Positions 13,401 to 25,272 of a stretch of DNA of 64,000 nt are shown here, piece after piece. Both the position numbers and the translations under genes were made by a program. The notes below the pieces were generated by a model. It was given only the letters and a program-made list of their open reading frames with translations, was not told the DNA's origin and made no database searches. The first letter of the stretch is position 1, and each line of letters starts with the position of its first letter. The DNA is taken from positions 1 through 64,000 of the forward strand of contig JBAMDO010000177.1 in assembly GCA_037074765.1 (NCBI GenBank). Direction: 5' to 3'. Source of the DNA: Mansonella perstans. Taxonomy: Eukaryota; Nematoda; Chromadorea; Rhabditida; Onchocercidae.

Positions 13401-15698
13401 GAAAAAACGTTTGGGAAAAACCATGTACCTGCATGGAAGATAACAATCATCGATAAGTGATCGAACCATAGCCTTACTATGACTTATTCCAACTGTCAAA
13501 GGCCAGAGGCATTGCTTTAGCTCCATCTTTGAAGGTTCTTTGTTATAGGTCATCTAGACAAATACAAAAATCTTGAGTTCGGTCTAATGTATAAAGTGAT
13601 GTTTAATATGTAAAAAATAATCTTTCTCCTCAAAATTTCAGATTGAGCAAAAGATTTAAATCTAGCCGCAGTTTCATACAACAATGCAGACGAACTGCAT
13701 TCACTTGCCTATCGTAAAATTATAGCAAAAATATTTTCATTAAAAAAGATTTCATCAAATTCCTCAATATTTTAGAGTTGTTGATTTTCAACAATCTAGC
13801 AGCAACCTAGTGACAATCTAGCAAATTTTGTTTCACAAGTACAGTAATTATGATTACTTTAAAGTAAGATTATTATTTTTCTCGAAGGATAATTCACGAA
13901 ATTTCCATACTAGTGAAACAATTTGTTACATCACTGTAGTACATAGATAAACAAATAAATTCAAGGCCAAGACTTTCAAACACTTATTTACAATAATACA
14001 AAAGATTTGAGAAAGTACAAAATTGTTTCAATTTCCTTAAAACAAAATTTTCAGTAGACAGAAATAAAGCAAACACCGATATTTCAGCATTACTCTTTCC
14101 TATATAGCTAAGTTGTACTTCCTAGTTTATAACATATTCGTATCATTCACTTCTAATATTTTCCAGTAAATCACTACTGTTCAACAGTATAACAAAATTT
14201 ACCGTACAAGACCCATCCGAAAAAATCCGTCTTCCGTCCTTCGACTTAATTGTATCTGTACAGTTGATGAAAGTAGGCCAGAGACCATTTTCCAAGAGAA
14301 AACCACATTTTTCAACTGCTTGCTGGCACATATCTTTCCGAAATACCTGCCATAACTCCATTTTTCCCGGCTGTAATTTGCTGAATAATTTTGGATTCTA
14401 ACAAGACTTGCTTCACTCAAAATCAAAAAAATGAGTCTTTTTGCATATTTAAATCCCGACACAACAGAATGAAAATGAAAACAAAAAATATAAACTATTT
14501 AGATAATCAGCACAATATCTTCCATTGATGATATTAACTACACACGGGTCACTTGGAGAGGAAACCGAAGGTATCTATAAACTGTCACATCAACTCCATT
14601 CAATTAATCTTCTATCAGTTATCCATAGTAAGAAACGAATATACCTTATCCATCGAAACTTCGAAATATGCTCGATTAGAGCATGGCCTATAAGCCACCG
14701 CACATAATAAAGGCCCCAACGCTGACCAACATCTACAAACCAATTGCGAACTAATATCAATGTAGATTGAAAAATATCAAGTCCGATGAAATTTCTACAA
14801 TACAAACAAGAAACATTTTTAAGAAAATATTGTGAAACTAATTTTTTTTTTCACCAATACAATTTCTCTTCCTTCCTCTTCCCTCTTATATTGCCAGTTC
14901 AAGAGAAAAAAAGCGTGGGATTGCATTCGAATTAAGTAAAATTGATTCGGATTAAGTCAATCCCTACGAAATGCGTTACGAATGCGCAATCGTACCGTGG
15001 GAATTTGCTAAGAATTTCATATTTTGGTAATGCAGCCACAACATTTGCATTTTCGAGGGTATAATTGTATGTGATGGGTATTCCGAAGCAAGCTTCCGTT
15101 GGAGATGGTGAGATACATAGACCAGTAGTACGATTTATATATTCCAAGCGACATTCCTGATTACAAGCCCAATCCGAACGAATACAATTCGCATGGTTAT
15201 AAAATATCTGAAAAATGCAGTAATTATAGGTTCCAAATTTCCATTTTTTTAAGGCATATTGGCAGTATTTTTGTGCCATGCGATGTAATAGCTTTATTTT
15301 CCTAACTGTATCTATCTCAAATCGTTCGGCACTGTTCAGTTAAAACGCTAGCCAGGTTGTTTAAATCTTGTGGAATATATTCTGACAATCTGCTGACCAG
15401 TGAAACACCCAAATATCAAGATACGACGATAGTTTAATTCTTCCGTCCCTTTTATTTATGACAGAATACTATAATGGGATGCCGAAAGTTAACCAATTTC
15501 TCTCTACCAAACTTAAACAATGGATATCATCCGAAATCACAAAAAAAAAAAGAATCGTGCATCAATTTGCACCTGCTTGATGTATTGTTCGCTATGACCT
15601 ACGGCACGTCCATTGCGTCCGGAATTTTCTTTAATGGCGTGACATGATGGAGGTTTATCCAGCACTAAGAGGAAAAGTATGCACAAAAATAAATACAT
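7437..15698 (-). CDS. smo: Smoothened-type 7TM receptor (Frizzled class, Hedgehog pathway)
   Basis: Predicted Hedgehog signal transducer at the plasma membrane, normally inhibited by Patched. Twenty exons: 15573-15698, 14996-15207, 14645-14732, 14203-14370, 13429-13553, 13234-13330, 12801-12976, 12082-12307, 11746-11884, 11487-11633, 11196-11307, 10694-10801, 10176-10397, 9607-9735, 9288-9378, 8726-8897, 8444-8491, 8181-8315, 7718-8007, 7437-7466; phases agree, about 946 residues. Signal peptide MYLFLCILFLLVLDKPPSCHA is followed by a cysteine-rich domain with Smoothened-like CFGIPITYNYT and CWSALGPLLCAVAYRPC, then a linker with DDCYLPC. TM1 is near 250-270. The loop GVTGVCYFR precedes TM5, and TM6-TM7 flank SLNKTI and APGCEL. 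The cytoplasmic tail, about 320 residues, holds a basic patch and the acidic run SDEEDSEEE. An alternative upstream start exon (16131-16147) would add 21 residues. The 11487 border is the least certain. Frizzled is less likely given the CRD and loop motifs. Confidence 0.88.
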
Positions 15699-16130
15699 TT
15701 TTTCCGCGTACGGATAAACATATCGTTGTGAACAATTAGCACTTCCTAAAAAATCGTAATTCCAGGATGACACAAGAAACAGAGTAATTCAGAAACCGAA
15801 GACAAACATGACGAAAAAAGCTAGCAGTGCTAAAATTTAAATTAAAATTAAATTATTGAAAGAAAACCAATTTCACTTGTTCTAGTAAGATTAAATAAAG
15901 CTAATTTGATTTGTCCAAATTTCTAATAAGAATGTCAAATTTAAATTACTCAAATTTAAATTTTCATAAAATTAAAATGAATTAATTTAATTGAGCATTA
16001 AATGAAACGAAATTAATTCAATTTGTTCAAAATTTTTATCAATTCTTGCAAAAATCAATTTCAAAACAACATTTTCATTTCATCTCAATTAACTATTCTA
16101 AGAAAGAAAAGTATAAAATGAGATACATAC

Positions 16131-16147
16131 CTCGTTCCATATTGCAT
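16131..16147 (-). other. Alternative or upstream first coding exon of Smoothened
   Basis: On the minus strand a short exon ATG CAA TAT GGA ACG AG runs into a good GTATGT donor. Spliced to the acceptor at 15746 it reads in frame into the Smoothened signal peptide, adding 21 residues before it. The internal methionine at 15698 gives a clean N-terminal signal peptide and is preferred, so this exon may be 5' UTR or give an alternative start. Confidence 0.4.
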
Positions 16148-18928
16148 TCCACTATAATTAACACAAAAACTTCTAGTCCTTACAAAGATCTATCTTATTG
16201 AGGGCGTATAGATTGGATCACGTTCCACACCTCACTCTACCTTTTCTCATAACATTCTCCAATCCTATACCTCTATTACTCATCTCAGTTAGAGGTTTTA
16301 TCTCATTAACCCCTCCCACCCCATCAACACAGCAACACTAGCAATGGAAGAAAAATCTTTAATGGAACAGGTCAACTGCTATAAAACTGTTGACCTTACG
16401 GAAAATAGGCAACGATAGGACGATGTAAGCGAACTAAAAAATACAACGATGACTAACAAAATGATTATGTGGAATGAAAAAAGTAGTAGAAGTAATGAAA
16501 AGAGCCAAACATAGCAAGAAAATTTTTTGAACTTTTCGGCGGCAAGGACAAATGAGGCGCAAAATAGTCGAGTGTATGTATAGTAGTGATATTTTGAAAA
16601 TTACAACGTGATGAAATTAATGTATGAGGGAGACTTTAAAAATGAAAAAAAAAAAAAAAAAAAAATCAAAACTAGCCAAGAGACTAATATTATACATGTT
16701 CAATGAATGTTTTATTATATTATTTCAACTAATATATACTATACTTACTCATAATTTTAAAATTCAGTTTTCTTTTTTTCTCTCTTTTTTTTTCCAAATA
16801 GATCCATATTTATAGAGCTGCCTGATGTACAACAAAAAAGAATTATCGATTTCAAAATTAAACTATTTCGAGATAAATCAAATTAAACTTTGTTGCATCT
16901 TCTTATTGAACTACTACTTATCATCTAGCAGAATTTACATACTTAACTTGCATGCTTAACATTAGCAAATCAATCACATTATCATTATTCTTCGCTGCAA
17001 TTAATGAATACATAAGGATTCTCACTGATTGTTTAAAATAAGACCAATGTTTGAAACTTTTATTATTTTTCACTTAGTTGCCTATCATTTGTACTGAATC
17101 TAGCAGTGATATCGAAGCTAAATCAGTCTCGCTTCACCCTAGTATGTATTTGTCTTTAGAAAATAGTATGGCGGTAAAATGAGAAAAAATACAATTTTAA
17201 ACTAAGCCAGCAAGCCGATGAAATTTCTTCACATGATCTGTTAGTTATCGTTATTTTACTAACTACCAATAAACCCGAGCACGTGACTCAAAAATTTTAC
17301 ACTTTAATTTTTCATTCAGTAAATAAAATTAACATCCATTTTCGTCGTCATGCAAAGTGAATTTCATTTTATCTCAGTCAATTCATATCTTATTTCTCAA
17401 CTCAATACTCTTATCGTATAAATAACGACATGCATTAAACTACATTAAACTGTTCTAATTTATAATCTGATAAATTAAATTTGAAACAATTTTCCATAAC
17501 GTCTTATATGCAGTTTCTTGACTCAATCATTTTATACCATATTTATCCTAACTTAGGATAGGCTTCCTCTACCTTTAGCCAGTCCAATACTAAAAAGTTA
17601 AAAAGTACAAATTAAAGTTTTCATTAAAAAATTGTAACAATACATAATTGCACATAAGTAAATAGTATGTGTTTATTATACCACTTAAAACTTATGTAAT
17701 GATTGAGTCCTGTCACTAGAAATAACATACCACAGGTAATGATAACAGACACAATTCATATAAAAGCTAAACAAACGAAGTCATAAATGTGTTAACATAT
17801 CATAACGAATGCTTCCAACGCGATGAGTTTATAATAGACATCAAAAACAATCGAATGTGTATTAACAAATATAAGTAAAATTCCGTTGTTTGTTTTTTAA
17901 AAATTAATTTTGAAATTAATATGCAATTTATGGAACAATTAGTATGTCTTAATATTACGATAATTGTTCAGCAGTTCTTTTTCTTATTCTCTGAATGTTT
18001 ATCATTGTCCTATATCTTGGCCACTTATGTATCAATTCCATTGGCCATTGATATGTCAATAACCTATTTCTAGTCTATTAGCCGTCAACAGTCAATTCGT
18101 CACAATCATCTATCACTTATTGCTCTATATTACGAATATTTTTCTTATCATCCAACGCTATAATTATTTACCAAAACAACATAAAAATATAAAACTATTT
18201 TTGCAACAATCTTGATGGTATCTTTCTCGGACGTGCAACCCCCGCTGTTCATTTTATGATGCTATTTACTTAAGTATTAAGTTATCTATTAAGTAATCAT
18301 AACAAGGATTACGCTTGTAATGTGATCGTTACTATGATAATATGTAATACATATGAAAGTAATCTTCACGAAAATAAAACTCCCGCTAGGCTTAGCTGTA
18401 GCTAAGATCATACTTCCTCCCGTTAACGCTGCAGGTGAAAAAACGAACAGAGCGTTATGAACCCGTAAATTAGCAAAAATATATGACGTATCGGAGAAGT
18501 GATATAATGAAATATTTCGGTCTCATGATGATAAGAACCATTAAAACTTGTGAAGTAGAACTTTCACGTGAGTGTAAGGTAACAAGAAGAGATTTTACGT
18601 TCCACGAATGACGTTTACGCTGTAAAGATGTTATTTTTGATGAATGTCGTTTATTTACTTTATCCAGTCGATATTTGTTGACTTCTAACTTTGATTTTTA
18701 TAAGGGGTAATGACAGCGTACGCTTGCGTAAAGATTCACTAAAGATCTCTTTGGTTACTAGTTTGTTTCTGGAATATTTTGTCCATTTCTATTTATTTCC
18801 TGTGACATCAACGTTAAGGTGTATTGTACATACATACGCGTTTGTTGGATCCTTTACGACGTCACAACGCAGAAAAACGTGTTTTTACCTTCACATTGCA
18901 CGTTAAGAATTAAATTATTTTGCAGATT
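16148..18928. promoter_or_regulatory. Shared intergenic region between divergent smo and presenilin
   Basis: About 2.8 kb separates the 5' ends of two divergently transcribed developmental genes, so both promoters should lie here. I see no conserved coding sequence. The stretch includes a poly-A run at 16645-16664 and is otherwise mixed AT-rich sequence, with GC a little higher near 18360-18900. No specific transcription-factor site can be supported by eye. Confidence 0.45.
18919..18925 (+). other. Candidate trans-splice acceptor of presenilin
   Basis: TTTGCAG ends three bases before the presenilin ATG at 18929. A strong acceptor this close to a start codon, with no coding exon upstream, is typical of spliced-leader addition in nematodes. 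Confidence 0.5.
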
Positions 18929-21900
18929 ATGGATGACATTTGTGATGAAATGTCGACCCAGCAGACAACGTTAAGATTAAATGAGAATGCATCAGTCAGT
19001 AGAACTGAGGCTAGTTATTTCAATCATATCAATTTGTCACCCATCAAATTCATTAATGATTTCATTTGGTTATTAATTTGTTTTCGCAATGTTTTGGATT
19101 CTTTAAGTATACTTGGAAGTTTTGTTGACAATCCCACATTGATAAATCGAACCATTAAAAAGGATGGGAAATTTATAATGAACACTAAGACATTTATTAT
19201 CTTAAAAGAAGGGACGAAATCTTTCAGGCTTTAGCCAAAAAATTTTGTTAAATTAGAAATTTAGTTTTCTTTTTTTTGTCATGTAAAATTTTGAAATAAG
19301 TCATGTTTTATTTCCACTTCCACTTTTTACTCCAGAATTTTGATGGACTTGTTCATTCGCACTTCTTCACTTTAATCATTGTAGTGGTACAAGTAAATGA
19401 TTAGGTTAGGAATAATTACGAAAGTTTGGGACGAAATTATTTTAAATTAAAGCGGTGTGATAAAATAAATGATTGAATTTTTTAGCCAGATAAACAGCAT
19501 CCTTCACGATATTCTCAAACAGGAGGAGATACTGGAGAATCTGCAATGCGTGGTATAATTTCATAATTTTGTTAGAATGCAAGTATCGGTCGAAATCTTA
19601 AATGTATGGAAATGTAGCAGTAAAAGAAATTCTTGCTGTGAAATTTCTACATCGAAATCACGAAAAATTCATAAAATTGGGTGTTAGGAGTCGGACTTGT
19701 TTCTGATTTTACACCATTTAAGATACATTTTAAGATAAAAGTTTGTAACCTTTTTGTTTTTTAATGGATTATGATTGATATGGAGAGGTATATCATTGAC
19801 TGAAAAAAAAAACAGTTAAAGTGACAAATTATTGTACAAAAGGAATTGTTTATCCAGAATTAAAAGAGTCTAGAATTGTTATTGTGTATGCTGTCATAGA
19901 ATCAAAAGTAGTGCATAGATCGATCGAGACAAATGAACATGTCAACTTACTCGGTTGATATCTCAGACCACAGTCGAGTTCCTTGCTTCGATAAATAAAA
20001 GTTTTTTGTTTTGAACCCACTAGAAAAGAAGCCCTTTAGTAGACATTTAGGATTAAAAAGAGCAGTAGTGATGTTTATATTTAATTCTGGTATTCTCACT
20101 TGTTTTATAGATCTTTTTCGTTTTTTCGTTTGGAAAAATGTTCTTTCTAGGAGCGGAGGATGATCAAGAAGAATTGGAATTTAAATACGGTGCACAACAC
20201 GTTATTCATCTCTTTGTTCCAGTTTCCATTTGCATGGTGTTTGTTATATTCACAATGAACACCGTTGGTTATTATACTCGCAAAGATGGCCAATATTTGT
20301 AAGATTGTTAAATATAAGTTAAAGAATGCGAAATTTTAATCAGTTTTTATATGCAGCAGCAAGTATAAAATAGTAAATTCGCTCCGATACTAGTAATTTT
20401 GAGATTTTGAAAAATAGTCATTTTCAAGTTTCATTTAATCTATAAAAGTGTTTTTTTTGGCACTGAAAAACGAATAATATTATCTTCAATTTTTGATATT
20501 TTCCGAAATTTTCAGAGTTATGATTTTCAAAATTATGCACAGTCAAAATTACTTCAAAATTATTTAGACTGGAAATTATTATTTATATAAACTTCCTTAT
20601 TATTATTTGTAATTCAAGTAACAAAAAATATTATAATATAACTAAATTGCGAAATTCTTTCCGTAACTATGTTTATTTTTTAATACTTGATGTTTATAAA
20701 ATCTTCAGGATTTACGCTCCATTTACCAAAGAAACTGATAATACTGGTGAAAAGCTAATGATGTCATTCGGAAACGCGTTTATCATTTTGGGAGTGGTGA
20801 TAACAATGACTATTTTATTAATTTTTCTTTACAAGTTCCGGTTTTATCGGGTTTGTTTTAATTATAAAAAAAATATCAGTATTACTTTGTCATCCATTCA
20901 CCGGAGTTGATTTATTGTATCACTAAAATTATCGTACAACTACTGCTGCTTCTATATTGATAAAAATGAACAGTTATCTTATATTTCAGCCTACTTCCGA
21001 TAGGTTGCATATTGCGATTATGCTTAAATTTCAGGTCATCAGTGCATGGTTGATATTGAGCAGTTTGATATTATTATCGCTTTTCACATTCATGTACTTG
21101 CAGTAAGTGTTTCATTTAATATCAAGTGCTTAAAATTATTAGTTAACTTAATTCTTAACGGAAATCAGTAAAATGAATAGCTGCATAGGCCTCAAAAGTG
21201 GGAACAGCAGAAGATGTAGTCTCTCACTGGAGATGTAATACTTCATTATAAATCAGCAAAATCATCTGATTATCAAAAAAATCCTTCCAGAGAAGTTTTC
21301 AAGAGTTACAACATACCAGTGGATTATATAATTGTTTGTATTTTTATTTGGAATTACGGAGTAATGGGAATGATTTGCATCCACTGGCAAGGCCCTTTAA
21401 GGATGCAACAGGTAAAGCTTTCCAGTTATCTATTGAAGATGTTTCTTTGGTTTTCATGCTTGCATTATACTTACGACAAATTTAGCTACTGGAATGGCCA
21501 GATGGCCTATTCTTTCTGCTCTACAATGACAGAATCGATTTTTAGGGTTATTTAATAATGATGTCAGCATTGATGGCGCTTATTTTCATCAAATATTTGC
21601 CTGAATGGACCGTGTGGACAGTCCTTGCTGTTATTTCTGTTTGGGATCTTATCGCTGTACTTTGTCCAAAGGGTCCATTACGCATACTTGTTGAAACTGC
21701 TCAGGAGCGAAATGAACCGATATTTCCGGCACTTATCTATTCCTGTGAGTAAATTTTTGTTTGGAAATGTTATTTGAATTGTAAACTTTGAAGAACCCAA
21801 AAAAATAATGACTGTAAACAATCTTTCTTAGAAATATGTAGAAAAATTGACGGACATTTATTAATTTTTTGGATATGTATCTTATAAAATGCATATGTTA

Positions 21901-24176
21901 ATTCCGCAGTATCAAAAGGCATTATATTATCTTCTCTTTATCAAACGTTAACACATAGTCTGCGCAATTTATCTTCAGTGGTAATAAATAATTTTTGTTG
22001 AATAATGATGGAGATCAGAGTGATGAGGACATACATAAGGAATGATCTAGGGCAAATAATAAATTGCTTAAATTATTTGGCGCCAGCTTTTAATCATTTT
22101 TGTTAAGAACTGTTACGACTATTCTATTCTTTAGAACTTTGGAAATAAATTGTAATCCAAATTTTCTTTCCCTTAAATTGTTTTTAATTTGAGCTGGTTT
22201 GCTTTACGCATACACATTGATTGGCGCAGCCATGACTGAAGAAGATACTTCATGTGTTACAGGAAATGGTCAGTCGGATTCTGGTAACCCTGGTGTGTTT
22301 CCTGTTTTAATTTCTTATCATTCCAAAATAATATTGTCCGATAAAAACTTGCATTAAGTAACAAATTGTTCTTTTTATCAAAATTTCAATTACTGAGATT
22401 AATTAAATACATCATTTATCTCGCTAGGAAGCTCAGCTAGTTCAACGGATAGTTCAGTGCCATCAACAGCCAAGTTACTTCCAGCGGTTCCAGCGAGTGA
22501 TGGTAGTGATAATCATGGGTTTTCTAAGGGAAAGATTGTACGGCGATTTGCTCCGACACGTAGTACCGATTTGGTTTTTCACTGTCTTTCATTTTAATTG
22601 TAGCATTCTCAACGGTTACTTCTCGTTTGTTAGAAGTTCCTGTTTAAAAATTTTGCTGAAAAATACACTTTTTGTTGGATTGATATTTAGGTTGAATTTT
22701 ACTCTTCTGTTATGAGTGCGATTAACGATTTTTCTATCTATTAACACAGCATATAGTAGCGAAAGATATAGTTGAGATGCTAAACATTAAATTATGCATT
22801 TCGTTACTCTGCATGATGAAAATTTTCGAAGTTGGTAAGGATTCCTGGAGCTTACCTAATGGATTAAAATACTGAGTCCAAATCACTGCGATATAAATGC
22901 GATAAGGAAGCAAAATTTACTACTATTCACTCCTGGCAGATATGGCTGAAATTCCTGAATTTTTAGGTTACAGCGATACAAATACTGATCTGAATACAGA
23001 AGAGCACACTGATAGCGGGTACGTCTTATTATTTTTCGGCAGATTAAGAATTTAGGGTCGTTTTTCCCTGAGAAAGTTCTTGGACATTATAAGGATTCAT
23101 GGAGGAAGTTTTCGCATCGATTTGTTTAAAAAATTGTTTTTTAAAAAGAAGCTTTCAGTTCGAAAGTTGTCGAAAAAGGTCAAGCTACTGCGTCACGCGA
23201 TAAGAATGTCGGTAGTGGTAGAGGCATTGAAAATATTGAAGCTGATCCCGACAGACTGCAGAATTCAAGATTACCAGATGAAAGTAAGTAATTCGTGGAA
23301 TTTAGTTGATGGAAATCAGTTGCTAATAATTGACAAACTTCTTATTTAAATGTTCCTTTAAAATTCTGCGAAAAATGCGTTATTATTATATTTTTCTTTT
23401 ACTTTTAAATATTGTTAGAAATTTTAGAAAAACAGTGGAGCATTTTAGAGTCGCTCGGAGAGTATAGATGAGTTATTAAATGCAACTGCTTAATCGTCCT
23501 GAGAAGACGAGTTGTATAGTCATATTTATCTTGGCATCCAACTTAACGGGAATTTTTTTAGAAGGTATCAAGCTTGGCTTAGGTGATTTCATCTTCTACA
23601 GTGTCTTGGTTGGCAAAGCAAGTAGTTACGGTGACTGGAATACAACAATAGCTTGTTATGTTGCAATTCTTATTGTAAGTTACTCTATTTGTATTTATAA
23701 AAATCATTTATAAAGGTTTACCTTGCCTCCAAGTGAATCAAAATGTGTAATTCAGTAAAAGCCTGCGTTAACTTTTCTGTACAAGCTCTATGGAGATAAT
23801 GACTGTACGCGTTAATGAGCAATAGAGGAACGCAGGAATGTCGATTGTTGGGTAGTTGCATCTCATATTTAAGAACTCTCCAGATATTCCGAACACTATA
23901 AGCATATATCTCCTTTGAATTTAAAAACTTTTGCTTAAAATTTCATTCAAATTTTACAAGTCATTGTAAATTGTACATAACTTCAAATTCTACAATAGAA
24001 ATTGATTTATACATTTTCAGGGTTTATGTTTTACACTGATACTATTGGCTGTATTCCGTAAAGCATTACCAGCTCTTCCAATTTCAATCTTTTGCGGGTT
24101 AATTTTTTATTTTTGCACACGTGGCATTATCACACCATTTTGTACCAGTTTAAGCTTACGGCATTTAATATATTAG
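18929..24176 (+). CDS. psen: Presenilin (gamma-secretase catalytic subunit, SEL-12-like)
   Basis: Intramembrane aspartyl protease of gamma-secretase, which cleaves Notch and other type I membrane proteins. Thirteen exons: 18929-18994 (or to 19009), 19486-19552, 20151-20298, 20709-20850, 21035-21102, 21291-21411, 21546-21744, 22194-22292, 22428-22562, 22940-23018, 23159-23283, 23562-23674, 24021-24176; phases agree, about 505 residues. Conserved blocks: [14 protein letters not shown] (TM1), [41 protein letters not shown], then [15 protein letters not shown] with the first catalytic Asp (about residue 238), [20 protein letters not shown] with the second (about 425), and PALP (about 471-474). 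Between the aspartates lies a long polar loop rich in Ser, Thr, Asp and Glu (exons 8-11), where autoproteolysis normally occurs and where borders are least certain. The C-terminus resembles SEL-12. Both aspartates and PALP are intact, so the enzyme should be active. Confidence 0.95.
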
Positions 24177-25272
24177 CTTCTGTAATGAAGATTGCTTGTC
24201 AATAACTCTTTTTTCATTCGTTAAAACAGTCTGTTTTTTTTTTTCTTTAATGTCAAGCTTAACTTCAGTTTCATTTTGTTATGTATGCTTGAAAAAAATT
24301 TATGTTTGGACGAAGTAACGTTTTTCTCTTTCTTATGAAAGTAAGTGTTCGTTACTTCTGTGCTAGTATTTTCATACAGTCATTTTTAAATTTTTAGAGG
24401 AAATGAAAATTACCTTATGAATCTATTTTATGAGTAAATATTGGTTTAAAAAATATTGTTGCTTCCAACTACGGGTTTGTCAACTACCGATATGTGGAAA
24501 ACAATATTCTTTAGATTCCATTATCTTATTTGTCCATATTCGTTTATGTTCATTGTTCATTGTATTAAACAGTTTTTTCTGCATTTCTGTATATTAGCAA
24601 AGGTATAACTTAAAAAGCATTTCTGTTCTGGAGAAAAATTTATGGAATACTTTGTTGAATTTTTTGAAATATTATGATTATTTCTGGGGCGAATCAATAA
24701 AAATAATAATATTCTAGGAAGGAGGGAATATAAAACAGAGTGGAAAATTAGTATATCACATGAGTAAAGAATTTGTAATCTAAAATTTATGAAATTGCAT
24801 AGTATCAGTAAGCTTACTAAGATTAACATTAATGACTTTATTGAGATCATTACCTCGAACATTTGACCAATAATTTATATGAGATGAAATCTTATTTATC
24901 TCTCAGTAAACTATCAGATAATTTACATCAAATACAGTACGTTTGGATTATAATAATAATATTATAATTATATGAATAACCTAAGTTTTGAAAAGCTGCT
25001 AAAGATATCTTAGAAAGAAAAAAAGGCTTTGACTAATACTTTTAAAGAAAGTGTAGTTTGTTGTATTAATTATGTACCTGTATATGATTTCAGTAATTTT
25101 AAACATAGCATTTTCTAGAAAAAGTTAAGATTTTCAGACTTGACAAATCTATGTTTACACTTATTTTACACAGCGTCATAATTTTATGCAACTTTCCAAC
25201 ATATACAAATTGTGTGAAATATACATTGTATGTGGGAAACAAATTTTTATGCACTGAATGAAAAATTTTTTT
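24177..25272. other. Convergent intergenic region, 3' sides of presenilin and LIPT1
   Basis: About 1.1 kb of AT-rich sequence between two genes that end towards each other. It should hold both 3' UTRs and polyadenylation signals. The 101-codon minus-strand frame at 24557-24862 has no recognisable similarity and unlikely composition, so I do not call a gene. Confidence 0.55.

Noticed and set aside
18929..19234. 104-codon plus-strand frame as a separate gene
   Set aside because: Its first 22-27 codons are presenilin exon 1; the rest is intron read-through.
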